NCBI RefSeq assembly: GCF_001677435.1
Contig: NZ_CP016268.1
Location: forward strand, 1,353,001 to 1,417,000
DNA from: Woeseia oceani
Lineage (GTDB): Bacteria > Pseudomonadota > Gammaproteobacteria > Steroidobacterales > Woeseiaceae
Direction: 5' to 3'
DNA: 64,000 bases
Positions 8,810 to 20,021 of this stretch are shown here, piece by piece. Each line of letters starts with the position of its first letter. Positions within the stretch are counted from its first letter, which is position 1. Below the pieces are notes generated by a model that did no database searches, had not been told where the DNA came from, and was given only the letters and a program-made list of their open reading frames with translations. The translations under genes and the position numbers were made by a program.

Positions 8810-9526
8810 GTGAACGATCTAACTGAAAAAGAACAATTAGACGAACTGCGCGCCTGGTGGACCGAGAATCGCTGGATGGTCATTGGCGGCATCGCGCTGG
8901 GCATCGCCATCATTGTTGGCATAAGAATGCGTGGAAGTTTCGAGACGGAAGCCGCGTTAAGTGCCTCCTCGCAGTACGAGGCATTGCTGGAAGAAGTCGC
9001 GGCGGAAAGAAGTGATCCGGCGCGCACAATTGCCGACACCTTGTTCAATGAGTACGAAGACACCGTCTACGCGGACCAGGCGCGGCTCGCCATGGCGCGT
9101 TTGTACATGGACAGTGGCCGCGACGCTGATGCCGCTGATGTCTTGCGGCCGCTGGCAACCGCACGCGGCGATGAACCGATGCAACTCGTTGCCCGCTTGC
9201 GCCTGGCCAAGATCCTGCTTTATCAGGAAAAACCGGAAGAAGTTCTGGAACTTGTCAAAACGCCGAAAGACAGCGCCTTTGCCGCACGTTACAACGAAGT
9301 TCTCGGCGATGCCCATTTTGCACTGGGCAACTTTGAAAAAGCGGCTGAGTCCTACAATGCGGTACTCGCTGATGAGCGCGGTCAACAAACGGTTGATCTT
9401 GCGCTGGTCCGCATGAAGCTCAATGATCTGCCGGGCGGTGATGATGCCGACACGATCAGTTTGCCAGCAGCAGCTGCAATGCCTGAACCAGCCGATGTTG
9501 AACCGTCGGCCGAGGTTGAAGAGTGA
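8810..9526 (+). CDS. yfgM: YfgM-type SecYEG-associated TPR membrane protein
   Basis: 238 residues, GTG start preceded by AGAAAGGCAG. An N-terminal EKEQLDELRAWWTENRWMV segment leads into one membrane helix (about residues 24-42), followed by a periplasmic TPR-like region and an acidic low-complexity tail. In E. coli YfgM binds SecYEG and the chaperone PpiD and helps newly translocated proteins. Placement between hisS and bamB is diagnostic. The stop overlaps the bamB start by 4 bases. Confidence 0.9.
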   Translation: MNDLTEKEQLDELRAWWTENRWMVIGGIALGIAIIVGIRMRGSFETEAALSASSQYEALLEEVAAERSDPARTIADTLFNEYEDTVYADQARLAMARLYMDSGRDADAADVLRPLATARGDEPMQLVARLRLAKILLYQEKPEEVLELVKTPKDSAFAARYNEVLGDAHFALGNFEKAAESYNAVLADERGQQTVDLALVRMKLNDLPGGDDADTISLPAAAAMPEPADVEPSAEVEE

Positions 9527-10713
9527 GCAAGCTGGGACGAATCAGCGCGTTGTTTGCCGTCAGCGTTTTGTTGTCGGCGTGCAGTCTGTTTGGCGGCGGC
9601 AAAGACAAAGAGCTGCAACCGGCGGAACTGCTTGAATTCGACGAAACACTGCAGGTTCGGAAAGTTTGGGACGCCAAGGTCGGTGGCGGTTCCGAGGCGT
9701 TGCGCCTCGCACTGCAGCCTGCCGGTGACGGCAGCCGAATTTACGCGGCCAGCTATGACGGCAATATCACGGCGTTCGATCCGGCGTCCGGCAAACGTGT
9801 CTGGCGTGTCGATAGCAAATTGCCGTTGTCGGCAGGACCCGCGGTTGGCAGCAACCTCGTAATCGTCGGTGGCAGTGGTGGCGAGTTAATTTGCCTGTCG
9901 GCAACTGACGGCACCGAGCGCTGGAGAATCAAGCTCAGTGGCGAAGTGCTGGCGACCCCCGTAATCAAAGACGATTCCGTTGCTGTCTATACCATTGACG
10001 GCACACTGCGCGTTCTGTCCACTTTCGACGGCGCCGAGCGCTGGTCGCTAGATCAAAGCCTGCCGCCGTTGACGCTGCGGGGTTCGGCTGCACCGGTCAT
10101 CGTGGGTACCACCGTTATTGCCGGCTTCGACAATGGTCGGCTGGTCGCATCTAATCTGTTAACCGGCAATGGCGAGTGGGAAGCTGTGCTGTCGCCGCCA
10201 AGTGGTCGCTCCGACCTCGAACGCCTCGCCGATATTGACGGCAACATCACCGCCGTCGGTCAGGATATATATGCGAGCGGCTACAACGGCCGCCTGGCCT
10301 CACTCGCGGCCGAGTCCGGTCAGGTCTTGTGGGCGCGTGAAATTTCCACGTACACCGGTGTCAGCGCCGACTGGAACAATCTTTACGTTGCGGTCGACAC
10401 GGGCGAGATCGTCGCGCTGGGTCGCCGCAACGGCAGTGAGGTCTGGCGCAACGACGCTTTGCTGCGCCGTGAGCCGACGTTGCCAGTGCCGTTTGATACC
10501 GCCGTGGTTGTCGGTGACTTTGACGGCTATGTGCATTTCTTCAGCAACCTGGATGGCGAGCCCGTGGCCCGCAAACGGGTCGGCAAAGGCATGGTTTCCG
10601 GGGCGCCCGTGGTGATCGGCGGCACGCTGTATGTACAGAGCGAGTCGGGTGTTCTGGCCGCATTCGCCGTGCCTGACCGCGACACCAAAGCGGTAAGCGG
10701 TGGGACAGACTGA
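9523..10713 (+). CDS. bamB: Outer membrane assembly lipoprotein BamB
   Basis: 396 residues. Lipoprotein signal with lipobox LLSAC (Cys20), then an eight-bladed PQQ-type beta-propeller whose blades repeat 'G..VWR' and 'G.ERW' motifs (GKRVWRVDS, GTERWRIK, GAERWSLD, GQVLWARE, GSEVWRND). BamB is a periplasm-facing component of the BAM complex that inserts outer-membrane barrels. Start GTG overlaps yfgM. Confidence 0.96.
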   Translation: MSKLGRISALFAVSVLLSACSLFGGGKDKELQPAELLEFDETLQVRKVWDAKVGGGSEALRLALQPAGDGSRIYAASYDGNITAFDPASGKRVWRVDSKLPLSAGPAVGSNLVIVGGSGGELICLSATDGTERWRIKLSGEVLATPVIKDDSVAVYTIDGTLRVLSTFDGAERWSLDQSLPPLTLRGSAAPVIVGTTVIAGFDNGRLVASNLLTGNGEWEAVLSPPSGRSDLERLADIDGNITAVGQDIYASGYNGRLASLAAESGQVLWAREISTYTGVSADWNNLYVAVDTGEIVALGRRNGSEVWRNDALLRREPTLPVPFDTAVVVGDFDGYVHFFSNLDGEPVARKRVGKGMVSGAPVVIGGTLYVQSESGVLAAFAVPDRDTKAVSGGTD

Positions 10714-10735
10714 GCCGTGACTGGCAGTCATTATC

Positions 10736-12133
10736 ATGCTTCCTGTAATCGCACTCATTGGTCGACCCAACGTCGGGAAGTCGACGCTCTTTAATCGGCT
10801 GACCCGTTCCCGCGATGCACTCGTGGCGGATTTCCCGGGTCTGACGCGCGATCGGCAGTACGGTTTCGGCAAGCAAGGCCCTGTGCCTTACCTGATCATC
10901 GATACCGGTGGTGTCGCTGGTGGTGAGGAAGGCATCAGCGAACTCATGGCTGAGCAAACCGTCACCGCGCTCAAAGAGGCAGACGTTGCCATCGTTATGG
11001 TGGATGGGCGCAGTGGTCGTACGGCGGCCGATGAATACGTAGCATCACTTGCACGGCAACACGCGAAACAGACCTGGCTCGTCGCCAACAAGGCGGAAGG
11101 TCTGGACCCGGATATCGTCGGCAGCGAATTCCACGCACTCGGCATCGGCGAGCCAGTATCCATTTCAGCGGCACACGGTGACCGTGTGGCGGCGCTGATG
11201 GACGAAGTGCTGGCACCGTTTGTAGCAACGGCGGATGGCGACAGCGACAAGGACGATGCGGAAGAAAAGGCGACGCGTATCGCCATCATTGGCCGGCCGA
11301 ACGTCGGCAAGTCGACGCTGGTCAATCGCTTGCTGGGCGAAGAACGCGTTGTTGTCTACGATCAGCCGGGTACGACGCGAGACAGTGTTGCCATACCGTT
11401 TGAACGCAATGGCAAGCATTACGTACTGATCGACACAGCCGGCGTACGGCGTCGCTCACGCGTCCACGAAACCATTGAAAAATTCAGTATAGTCAAAGCT
11501 TTGCAGGCGATGGAGAAAGCGCAGGTCGTGCTTGCCGTCATCGACGCGCAAGAGGGTGTAACCGAGCAGGACGTCAGCTTGATGGGCTTGTGCACCGAGC
11601 GCGGTCGCGCACTCGTGGTGGTAACCAACAAGTGGGACGGACTGGACAGCGATCAACGCCGACATGTTCGTGAGGCGCTGGAGCGACGCTTGCCGTTCCT
11701 CGATTTTGCGGAACGCATGACGATCTCCGCATTGCACGGAACCGGCGTTGGTGATCTGCTGCCTGCTGTGGAACGGGCTTACCGGGCGGCGACTCGCGAC
11801 ATGTCCACTGTCGAACTGAACAAAGCATTGGCTGACGCCATTACCGCGCATCCACCGCCGATGGTCAGAGGTCGTCGCATACGTTTGCGATATGCGCATC
11901 AGGGCGGACGCAATCCGCCGGTTATCGTGATTCACGGGAACCAGACGGAAAAACTGCCGGATGCGTACCAACGATACCTGATCAACTATTTCCGCAAAGT
12001 GTTCAAACTGAAAGGCACGCCAGTACGAATGGCGTTCAAGACCAGCGACAATCCGTTCGCGGGTCGCCGCAACAAGTTGACGCCGCGTCAGGAGCAGCGC
12101 CGTAAGCGGCTGATGAAACACGTGAAACGCTAG
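10736..12133 (+). CDS. der: Ribosome-assembly GTPase Der (EngA)
   Basis: 465 residues. Two consecutive GTPase domains, each with a P-loop GRPNVGKST (near residues 9 and 187) and G3 motifs (DTGG, DTAG) and G4 (NKAE, NKWD), then a KH-like C-terminal domain and a basic tail. Der is essential for maturation of the 50S subunit. It ends the ndk-to-der series. Confidence 0.97.
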   Translation: MLPVIALIGRPNVGKSTLFNRLTRSRDALVADFPGLTRDRQYGFGKQGPVPYLIIDTGGVAGGEEGISELMAEQTVTALKEADVAIVMVDGRSGRTAADEYVASLARQHAKQTWLVANKAEGLDPDIVGSEFHALGIGEPVSISAAHGDRVAALMDEVLAPFVATADGDSDKDDAEEKATRIAIIGRPNVGKSTLVNRLLGEERVVVYDQPGTTRDSVAIPFERNGKHYVLIDTAGVRRRSRVHETIEKFSIVKALQAMEKAQVVLAVIDAQEGVTEQDVSLMGLCTERGRALVVVTNKWDGLDSDQRRHVREALERRLPFLDFAERMTISALHGTGVGDLLPAVERAYRAATRDMSTVELNKALADAITAHPPPMVRGRRIRLRYAHQGGRNPPVIVIHGNQTEKLPDAYQRYLINYFRKVFKLKGTPVRMAFKTSDNPFAGRRNKLTPRQEQRRKRLMKHVKR

Positions 12134-12163
12134 AAACGTTGGGTCGGCAGACGGGGCATTTCA

Positions 12164-13252
12164 ATGAGCAGCAGGATCGCAAAAGTAGCGGGCGATTTTC
12201 GCATGCACCGGGGCGGCAGTTTGCGCGAGCCGGTGATCGCGTACGAAACCTGGGGCGAACTGAACGCGGCGAAAGACAATGCGTTGTTGTTGTTCACCGG
12301 GTTGTCCCCTTCCGCACACGCGGCTTCGTCGCAAGAAAATCGTGCCAGCGGCTGGTGGGAAGACATGATCGGTTCCGGTTTGCCGCTCGATACCGACCGC
12401 TATTTCGTCATCTGCATTAATTCACTCGGCAGCTGTTTCGGCTCGACCGGGCCCGCATCCATTGACCCGAGAACCGGGCAGCGCTACGGACTGAGTTTTC
12501 CGATACTCACATTGGAGGATGTTGCCGAAGGCGGTTTCGAGGTTGTCCGTCAGCTGGGCCTGCAGCGCCTGCATACCGTCATCGGCTGCTCGATGGGTGG
12601 CATGAGTGCTCTCGCATTTTGCGTGCGGCACCCGGGTATCAGTGATGGTTTTGTGTCGGTTTCTTCAGCGGCACGTGCGTTGCCATTCTCCATCGCGGTA
12701 CGCTCGCTGCAGCGCGAGATGATCGTCAAGGATCCCAAATGGTGCGGTGGCGACTACGACCCCTCCGATCCGCCATTGCTGGGGCAGCGGCTTGCACGCA
12801 AGCTCGGCATGATCACCTACCGTTCGGCCGCGGAATGGGAGCAACGGTTTGGCCGCGAACGCATCACGGGCGAGGGCGACCCGGACAGTCCGTTCCACGG
12901 TGATTTCGCCGTCGAGTCTTACCTCGAGGCGCAGGCGAACAAATTCACCGGGCAGTTCGATCCGAACTGTTACCTGTACCTTTCCCGTGCCTCCGACCTG
13001 TTTGACCTTGCCGAGCACGGCGGCTCGCTGCGGGCCGGCTTCGAACGTCTGCAACTCAAGCGGGCAATGGTCGTGGGGGTGACGACCGATATCCTGTTCC
13101 CGTTGCAGCAGCAGCGCGAACTGGCGGCCGGTCTGCAAAAGGTGGTTCCGGAAGTCTTGTTTGAGTCTCTGGACTGTCTGAAAGGGCACGATTCGTTTCT
13201 GGTTGAAATGGACGCTTTCAGGCCGGTCATGTGCCGCTATTTCGATACCTGA
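12164..13252 (+). CDS. MetX-family acyltransferase, probably serine O-succinyltransferase
   Basis: 362 residues. Alpha/beta-hydrolase acyltransferase with nucleophile Ser143 (GCSMGGM), a C-terminal TDILFP aspartate loop and a GHDSFL histidine. Many MetX enzymes acylate homoserine. Here the signatures LSPSAHAASS, GWWEDMIG, NSLGSCFGSTGPASIDP, KLGMITYRS and FDPNCYLYLSR agree better with my recollection of the Xanthomonas-type serine O-succinyltransferases, which feed cysteine biosynthesis. The next gene is a cysteine dioxygenase, which fits a cysteine context. The alternative is homoserine O-acyltransferase (methionine pathway). ATG at 12164 follows a weak RBS. Confidence 0.8.
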   Translation: MSSRIAKVAGDFRMHRGGSLREPVIAYETWGELNAAKDNALLLFTGLSPSAHAASSQENRASGWWEDMIGSGLPLDTDRYFVICINSLGSCFGSTGPASIDPRTGQRYGLSFPILTLEDVAEGGFEVVRQLGLQRLHTVIGCSMGGMSALAFCVRHPGISDGFVSVSSAARALPFSIAVRSLQREMIVKDPKWCGGDYDPSDPPLLGQRLARKLGMITYRSAAEWEQRFGRERITGEGDPDSPFHGDFAVESYLEAQANKFTGQFDPNCYLYLSRASDLFDLAEHGGSLRAGFERLQLKRAMVVGVTTDILFPLQQQRELAAGLQKVVPEVLFESLDCLKGHDSFLVEMDAFRPVMCRYFDT

Positions 13253-13331
13253 TGCCACCAGCAGACAACGGTGTAAGGCCTGGCCTATCCGCGTTATGAT
13301 GCGGCCATAACCTTTAGTGGAGCAGGCAAGT

Positions 13332-13895
13332 ATGAGCAGTAATGGCACAGCGGAATTAATCAGACTCGTTGAAGAAGCGGTTGACCAAGACAGCGTGGCT
13401 GCCACGGTTGAAGCCATCAAAGCCGATCTTTGCAAGCTGATTCGCTCCTCGCAAATCGACCTGCCACCCGAATTCATAACGCCGGTTGACGGTCACTACG
13501 CGCGCCGACTGCTGCACAAGAACGAAGAGAAGGGCTATTCCATCGTCGTCATGACCTGGGGACCCGGACAGAATGCGCCGATACACGATCATTCCGGTAT
13601 GTGGTGTGTCGAAGGTGTGTGGGGTGGCAGTATTGATGTACAGCAATACGAACTGGTGTCCCGCGACAACGAAAATTACCGTTTCGAGGCGCGCAATTCT
13701 TACGAAGCGGGCGTTGGCAGCGCAGGCTGTTTGATTCCACCCTACGAGTATCACAGCATCGGCAATCCCTGTGATCAGACGTCGGCCATTTCTCTGCACA
13801 TTTACGGCGGGGAAATGAAACAGTGCAGTGTGTTTGAACGTCAGGCTGACGGCAGCTACACGCGTACCCAGCACCCACTCGGTTACGATAACTAG
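13332..13895 (+). CDS. Cysteine dioxygenase family protein (cupin)
   Basis: 187 residues from the ATG at 13332, which follows GTGGAGCAGG. Iron-dependent cupin that oxidises cysteine (or a related thiol such as 3-mercaptopropionate) to its sulfinate. The three iron ligands are visible: His85 and His87 in APIHDHSG and His141 in YEYHSIGN. The Arg pair at 58-59 is positioned to bind the substrate carboxylate. Substrate choice between cysteine and 3-mercaptopropionate cannot be settled by eye. Upstream is a putative cysteine-pathway acyltransferase; the 3' end meets the convergent M23 peptidase after 4 bases. Confidence 0.85.
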   Translation: MSSNGTAELIRLVEEAVDQDSVAATVEAIKADLCKLIRSSQIDLPPEFITPVDGHYARRLLHKNEEKGYSIVVMTWGPGQNAPIHDHSGMWCVEGVWGGSIDVQQYELVSRDNENYRFEARNSYEAGVGSAGCLIPPYEYHSIGNPCDQTSAISLHIYGGEMKQCSVFERQADGSYTRTQHPLGYDN

Positions 13896-13899
13896 CTTG

Positions 13900-14691
13900 C
13901 TACGGCGAGGGTTCCAGCAGTAATGCGGGGTCCACAGCCGTTCCGTTCAAATAGGTCGCGAAGTGCAGGTGGGCGCCGGTTACCCGGCCGGTAGCCCCAA
14001 CCGTCCCCAGTACCGCGCCCGTATTCAGCCGATCGCCAATTTCCACGCCGATACTGTCGAGGTGCGCGTACAGCGTGACCAAACCCTGACCGTGGTCGAG
14101 AAACACCGCATTGCCGGTGAAATAGAAATCGCCTGTCAGCAACACAGTGCCGGCCAACGGCGCCTTGATCTCTGTGCCGGTACTGCCCTTGATGTCCATG
14201 CCGCGATGCGGTGAATGCGGTTCTTTGTTGAAGAACCGCCGGGAGCCAAAACTGTCACTGCGTGCGCCAGGTATGGGGGGCTGCAATGCGCGGAGTGTGA
14301 CCGGACTGCGTCGGTAGTGGGTCATCGCCGCCGCGATTTCTCGTTGTTCGTCGGCGATACGCTCTTGTGCCGATGGATCCGGATTGACGAATTTCGGTGC
14401 GACAGTGAGGTGCTGCTCCCGGTAACTGTGCGGCACTACGGTGAATGACAGACGTTGATCACCGACAACGAGGTTCGCTGTCCCCGTCGCCTGATCGAGC
14501 GGAATACCCACGATGGCAAGCCATTCATCGCCGGCGCGGGTAACCAGAACCGGTTTGCCGTCGAACCTCGCGTCGGGTGCCTGCTCGCTGACTCCTAACG
14601 GTACGATGGCGATGCCGCCCGGGTGCGGCGCGTGCGTTGGCTGCGCCGCGGCGAACAGCGGCAAGAGCAAGAACGCCAACAATCGCTTCAT
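13900..14691 (-). CDS. Secreted M23 (LytM-type) metallopeptidase
   Basis: 263 residues. Cleavable signal peptide (MKRLLAFLLLPLFAAAQPTHA), a beta-rich N-terminal domain, then an M23 domain from about residue 150. The zinc site is complete: HRGMD for the HxxxD half and GAHLHF for the HxH half, plus LYAHLD. Acts on peptidoglycan cross-links in the periplasm or regulates amidases. Its start overlaps the xseA stop by 4 bases, so it follows xseA in one transcript. Confidence 0.9.
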   Translation of the reverse strand: MKRLLAFLLLPLFAAAQPTHAPHPGGIAIVPLGVSEQAPDARFDGKPVLVTRAGDEWLAIVGIPLDQATGTANLVVGDQRLSFTVVPHSYREQHLTVAPKFVNPDPSAQERIADEQREIAAAMTHYRRSPVTLRALQPPIPGARSDSFGSRRFFNKEPHSPHRGMDIKGSTGTEIKAPLAGTVLLTGDFYFTGNAVFLDHGQGLVTLYAHLDSIGVEIGDRLNTGAVLGTVGATGRVTGAHLHFATYLNGTAVDPALLLEPSP

Positions 14692-16067
14692 GATTTCTTG
14701 TTGTCCGCGGTACTGACCCGCCCGGTTACCGTGGCCAACAGATCGCCGTTAGCGAGTCTTGCGCGCACCGACGCGCCGATTTCAACGTCATCCGCGTCGT
14801 GCAAGACCGCGCCGCTCTGCCTGTCCGTGACGATGGCATAGCCACGTTCCAGGGTCGCCAGCGGGCTCACAGAATCCAGCGCGCGAGCCGTAATGGCCAG
14901 CGATTGCTGCAAGTCCTTCAGTCGCCCCAAAGCGGCGCGCCCCAGGCGTTCGCGTAGTGCCTGCAATTGCCAGGCGTTTTTGTCCACTCGGGCGCTGGGG
15001 GTCACGCGCAGCAATCGGGATTGCCATTGTTCGGCGCGGCGTTCGTGCAGGTTGAGGTTGTGGCGCACAGCGAGCATGAGACGCTGGCGGGCGTTTTGCA
15101 GGCGTTCGGTTTGCCGGGTGACCGTTGCTGCCGGGCTGCTTTGCGCCAATCGTCGCGCCAGCCAGTCCACTGCCTGCGCGTGATCGTCCAGGCGCCGCTG
15201 CATGAGCTTTTTGAGCTGCAGTGTCGTCGCCTGCAACCCGCGCAGCCATTCAGCCTGATCGGGAACGGTGAGCTCTGCAGCGCCGGAGGGCGTCGGCGCG
15301 CGCAGGTCGGCGACAAAGTCGGCGATCGTGAAATCGACTTCGTGGCCAACGGCGCTGATGACGGGGATCGGGCAGGCGCGGATAGCGCGCGCGAGCTCTT
15401 CATTGTTGAAGGCCCACAGGTCCTCGAGTGAACCGCCACCGCGACCGACAATCAGCAGGTCGCACTCGGCGCGCTCGGCGGCTGCATTCAATGCCGCGAT
15501 CAGCTCGAACGGTGCGCCATCACCCTGCACAGCGGCAGGATAGATTACAACTGGAACGGCCGGAAAGCGCCGCCGCAAGACGCTCAGCACGTCGCGCACC
15601 GCGGCACCGGACGGAGAGGTAACCACGCCAATTCGGCGCGGCAGCGCGGGCAGAGGCCGCTTCAACGACTCATCGAACAGGCCCTCGTCGGCGAGGCGTT
15701 TCTTCAGAAGTTCGAATCTTCGGCGCAATTCGCCTTCGCCAGCGGCTTCCAGGCGATCGACAATCAATTGATAGTCGCCGCGCGGCTCGTAGAGACTGAC
15801 CCGGCCGAACGCGAGCATCTGGTCGCCATCTCTGAAGCCGATGGTCGGGCCACGCTGGCGCTGGCGGAAAAAGGCACAGCGAATCTGTGCACCCGAGTCT
15901 TTCAGTGTGAAATACAGGTGTCCGGATGCCGGACGCGCCAGATTCGACAGCTCGCCTTCGACGCAAACACGGGCAAGGCCCCGTTCCAACAGGGTTTTTG
16001 CCTGCCGGTTCAGGTTGGAAACGGAGATGGCCGGGGACTCGCCCGAGGCTGAAAACAAATCGTTCAT
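14688..16067 (-). CDS. xseA: Exodeoxyribonuclease VII large subunit
   Basis: 459 residues from the ATG whose complement is at 16065-16067. N-terminal OB-fold (VCVEGELSNLARPASGHLYF), then the nuclease domain with GVVTSPSGAAVRDVLSVL and GRGGGSLEDLWAFNNEELARA, a long coiled-coil, and a C-terminal GYAIVTD segment. With XseB it degrades single-stranded DNA in both directions. Divergent from guaB over 133 bp. Confidence 0.96.
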   Translation of the reverse strand: MNDLFSASGESPAISVSNLNRQAKTLLERGLARVCVEGELSNLARPASGHLYFTLKDSGAQIRCAFFRQRQRGPTIGFRDGDQMLAFGRVSLYEPRGDYQLIVDRLEAAGEGELRRRFELLKKRLADEGLFDESLKRPLPALPRRIGVVTSPSGAAVRDVLSVLRRRFPAVPVVIYPAAVQGDGAPFELIAALNAAAERAECDLLIVGRGGGSLEDLWAFNNEELARAIRACPIPVISAVGHEVDFTIADFVADLRAPTPSGAAELTVPDQAEWLRGLQATTLQLKKLMQRRLDDHAQAVDWLARRLAQSSPAATVTRQTERLQNARQRLMLAVRHNLNLHERRAEQWQSRLLRVTPSARVDKNAWQLQALRERLGRAALGRLKDLQQSLAITARALDSVSPLATLERGYAIVTDRQSGAVLHDADDVEIGASVRARLANGDLLATVTGRVSTADNKKS

Positions 16068-16176
16068 GCGGGCAGTATAGAACGAGTGGGGAGGGAAGCG
16101 CTTGGCGGTGGCGCGGGAAATTAATTCGCAATTGGCGTTTACCGTCATATGCCTGCCGCGTAGAATCGCCGGCTAA

Positions 16177-17670
<1,494 letters not shown>

Positions 17671-17675
17671 GTACG

Positions 17676-19274
17676 ATGACTTCCGGATCAACAGTGACCT
17701 CAGCACAAGCTGACATACACGCGCACCGCATTCTTATCCTCGATTTCGGCAGCCAGTACACGCAGCTCATTGCGCGCCGCGTGCGCGAGTGCGGTGTGTA
17801 TTCCGAGATTTATCCCTGGGACGTGGATGAGGCAAAGATTGCCGGGTTTGCGCCAGCGGGCATTATTCTCTCAGGCAGTCCCGAATCCGTGAACCTGGAA
17901 AGCCCGCCGAGTGTGGCACCGACGGTCTTTAGTCTCGGCGTGCCGGTGTTTGGTATTTGCTACGGCATGCAGGCAATGGTCAAAGCGCTGGGCGGCAAGG
18001 TAGAGGCCTCCGCGCATCGCGAATTCGGCTATGCGGAAATCACGCCGGGCGATTCGGAATTGTTGCACGGACTGAATGATGCTGGCGACAACGAGCCCGC
18101 ACTGTTGAAAGTCTGGATGAGTCACGGTGACCGCGTCGAGTCGTTGCCCGACGGGTTCGTGGCTACCGGTACCAGCAAAAACTCGCCGCTCGCGGCAATG
18201 GAAGATCCAGCGCGCCGCTACTACGGCGTGCAGTTTCACCCTGAAGTCACGCACACGCTGCAAGGCGAGCGAATGCTCGAACGGTTTGTCCGCGAGATTT
18301 GCGGCTGTGCCGGCGACTGGACGCCCGGCAACATCGTCGCAGATGCGATAGCACGCGTTCGTGAACAGGTAGGCGATGGCAAAGTGTTGCTGGCGCTGTC
18401 CGGCGGAGTTGATTCATCGGTAGTTGCTGCGTTACTGCACGAGGCAATCGGTGACCGGTTAACCTGTGTGTTCGTCGATCACGGCCTGTTGCGTTACCGC
18501 GAAGGCGACCAGGTCATGGAAACCTTCGCGCAGCACCTCGGTGTGAACGTCATCCGTGTCAATGCGGCTGATCGATTCTTCGCGGCACTTAAAGGCGTCA
18601 GCGACCCTGAGCAGAAGCGCAAAGTCATAGGCGGCTTGTTCATCGATGTATTCGATGAGGAAGCAACGCGGCTGGAGGGTATCGACTGGCTCGCGCAGGG
18701 CACGATCTATCCTGATGTTATCGAATCAGCAGGCGCGTCTACGGGCAAAGCGCACGTTATCAAGTCGCATCACAATGTGGGCGGTTTGCCGGAACACATG
18801 CGCATGAAGCTTGTTGAGCCGCTGCGCGAGTTGTTCAAGGATGAAGTCCGCAAGATCGGCGTTCAGTTGGGCTTGCCGCCGGCGATGGTCTACCGGCATC
18901 CGTTTCCAGGGCCCGGTCTCGGCGTGCGCGTACTTGGCGAAGTGAAACCCGAATACGTTGAAACATTGCAGCTCGCTGACGACATCTTCATCGACGAACT
19001 CAGAAAGCACGGCCTGTACGACAAGACCAGCCAGGCGTTCGCCGTGTTCCTGCCGGTCAAATCGGTAGGTGTCATGGGTGACGGTCGACGTTACGACTAT
19101 GTGGTTGCATTGCGCGCTGTCGAAACGATCGACTTCATGACCGCCCGCTGGGCCCGCTTGCCGTACGAGTTCCTGGAACTCGTCAGCCTCCGCATCATTA
19201 ACGAAGTCGATGGCATATCACGCGTGACCTACGACATCTCTGGAAAGCCTCCCGCTACTATTGAGTGGGAGTGA
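17676..19274 (+). CDS. guaA: GMP synthase (glutamine-hydrolysing)
   Basis: 532 residues. N-terminal class I glutamine amidotransferase ([17 protein letters not shown], nucleophile in [17 protein letters not shown]), central ATP-pyrophosphatase ([17 protein letters not shown]), C-terminal dimerisation domain ending in the conserved PPATIEWE. Converts XMP to GMP. The 3' end of guaA is a known integration hotspot, and an insertion-like region follows here. I found no duplicated guaA end or integrase on that side. Confidence 0.98.
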   Translation: MTSGSTVTSAQADIHAHRILILDFGSQYTQLIARRVRECGVYSEIYPWDVDEAKIAGFAPAGIILSGSPESVNLESPPSVAPTVFSLGVPVFGICYGMQAMVKALGGKVEASAHREFGYAEITPGDSELLHGLNDAGDNEPALLKVWMSHGDRVESLPDGFVATGTSKNSPLAAMEDPARRYYGVQFHPEVTHTLQGERMLERFVREICGCAGDWTPGNIVADAIARVREQVGDGKVLLALSGGVDSSVVAALLHEAIGDRLTCVFVDHGLLRYREGDQVMETFAQHLGVNVIRVNAADRFFAALKGVSDPEQKRKVIGGLFIDVFDEEATRLEGIDWLAQGTIYPDVIESAGASTGKAHVIKSHHNVGGLPEHMRMKLVEPLRELFKDEVRKIGVQLGLPPAMVYRHPFPGPGLGVRVLGEVKPEYVETLQLADDIFIDELRKHGLYDKTSQAFAVFLPVKSVGVMGDGRRYDYVVALRAVETIDFMTARWARLPYEFLELVSLRIINEVDGISRVTYDISGKPPATIEWE

Positions 19275-19327
19275 TTCGTTCTGAACTTCGATAGGACTAT
19301 CTGAAATCTAACTTCTTAAGAACAGAA

Positions 19328-19696
19328 TCAAATCTTTCCCAAAAGTGGCAACGATCTGCTTGTCATAGCATCCAGCGCTAAATGACTCAGGTATGCAGCC
19401 CCGCCTATCAACAGTAGTGCGCGTAACAGCTTCTTTGAATCATCTTGTGGATGCCAGCGATAGAGCTTGTGCATGCCGACTCCCAGAAAACCTAGGACGG
19501 CGACACTGTGGAAAAACTGCCGGTGGTTCGGATTCCTGAACGAGGGCTCAAGCATATCCGGTAGTTTGCCGAGGAATGCACCAATAGGTGCCGCAGCGGC
19601 TGGATGATGTAGCGCCGTACAATTTTTCTCCGAATCAAACTGTGTAGTCAGCATAGCCGCAACCGTGCCGGCAAACTGGTGTGCAGGTCCGTTCAT
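19328..19696 (-). CDS. Small YdjM/DUF457-like membrane protein
   Basis: 122 residues. Has the hallmarks of the membrane-bound metal-dependent hydrolase-like family (YdjM/DUF457): an N-terminal HQFAGT, NHRQFFHSVAVLGFLG in the middle and YLSHLALDAMTSRSLPL at the C-terminus, with two or three hydrophobic stretches. These His/Asp positions are the conserved ones of the family. Activity of the family is poorly known. RBS AGGAGG lies close to the start. It is the first gene of the guaA-tadA insertion and reads towards guaA. Confidence 0.7.
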   Translation of the reverse strand: MNGPAHQFAGTVAAMLTTQFDSEKNCTALHHPAAAAPIGAFLGKLPDMLEPSFRNPNHRQFFHSVAVLGFLGVGMHKLYRWHPQDDSKKLLRALLLIGGAAYLSHLALDAMTSRSLPLLGKI

Positions 19697-20021
19697 TATT
19701 CCTCCGATGATTATTCCAGTCTCTTATTTGCGGTATCGATCAGCCGGTCACAGCAACCGGAAACTTCGAAGCTCAACGAGTTCAGTTTGCGGCCCATAAC
19801 TTTGATCTTTGGCCTCTGGCCATATTCGGGGCATCGTGCTGTACCAACGGACTTGTGAAGAGTGGGGGATCAAACCCAATCTTTGATCATAAGAGAAGGT
19901 TATTATAATCAAAATGATGATGTCAACAGATCAAAAACAGTTTGGTAGCTAAAAGTATTACCACGTGATGTCAATTTGATGCAAAAATGCTCGGCACCTT
20001 GAACAGGGGAGCGAGACCAGA
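19697..20021. other. AT-rich intergenic region with the WYL regulator promoter
   Basis: No gene. Clearly more AT-rich than its surroundings. It holds the palindrome over a TATAAT box described separately and, further on, additional ATCAAA/TTTGAT half-sites (near 19930 and 19975) resembling the palindrome arms. These could be secondary operator sites. Confidence 0.6.
19882..19913 (+). promoter_or_regulatory. Palindromic operator overlapping a probable promoter
   Basis: TTTGATCATAA (19882-19892) and TTATAATCAAA (19903-19913) form an inverted repeat matching at 10 of 11 positions, separated by 10 bases, so arm centres are about two helical turns apart. The right arm contains a perfect TATAAT at 19904-19909 and the left arm a TTGATC -35-like element, with a short 15-base spacer. 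A dimeric repressor bound here would cover the promoter. The likely ligand is the WYL regulator encoded 109 bases downstream, by analogy with BrxR/CapW autoregulation. Confidence 0.6.

Noticed and set aside
19240-19330. Possible attachment repeat at the guaA 3' end
   Set aside because: I looked for a second copy of the guaA end in the 19-38 kb region and found none; the local inverted repeat GATTC...GAATC is imperfect with a 36-base loop.
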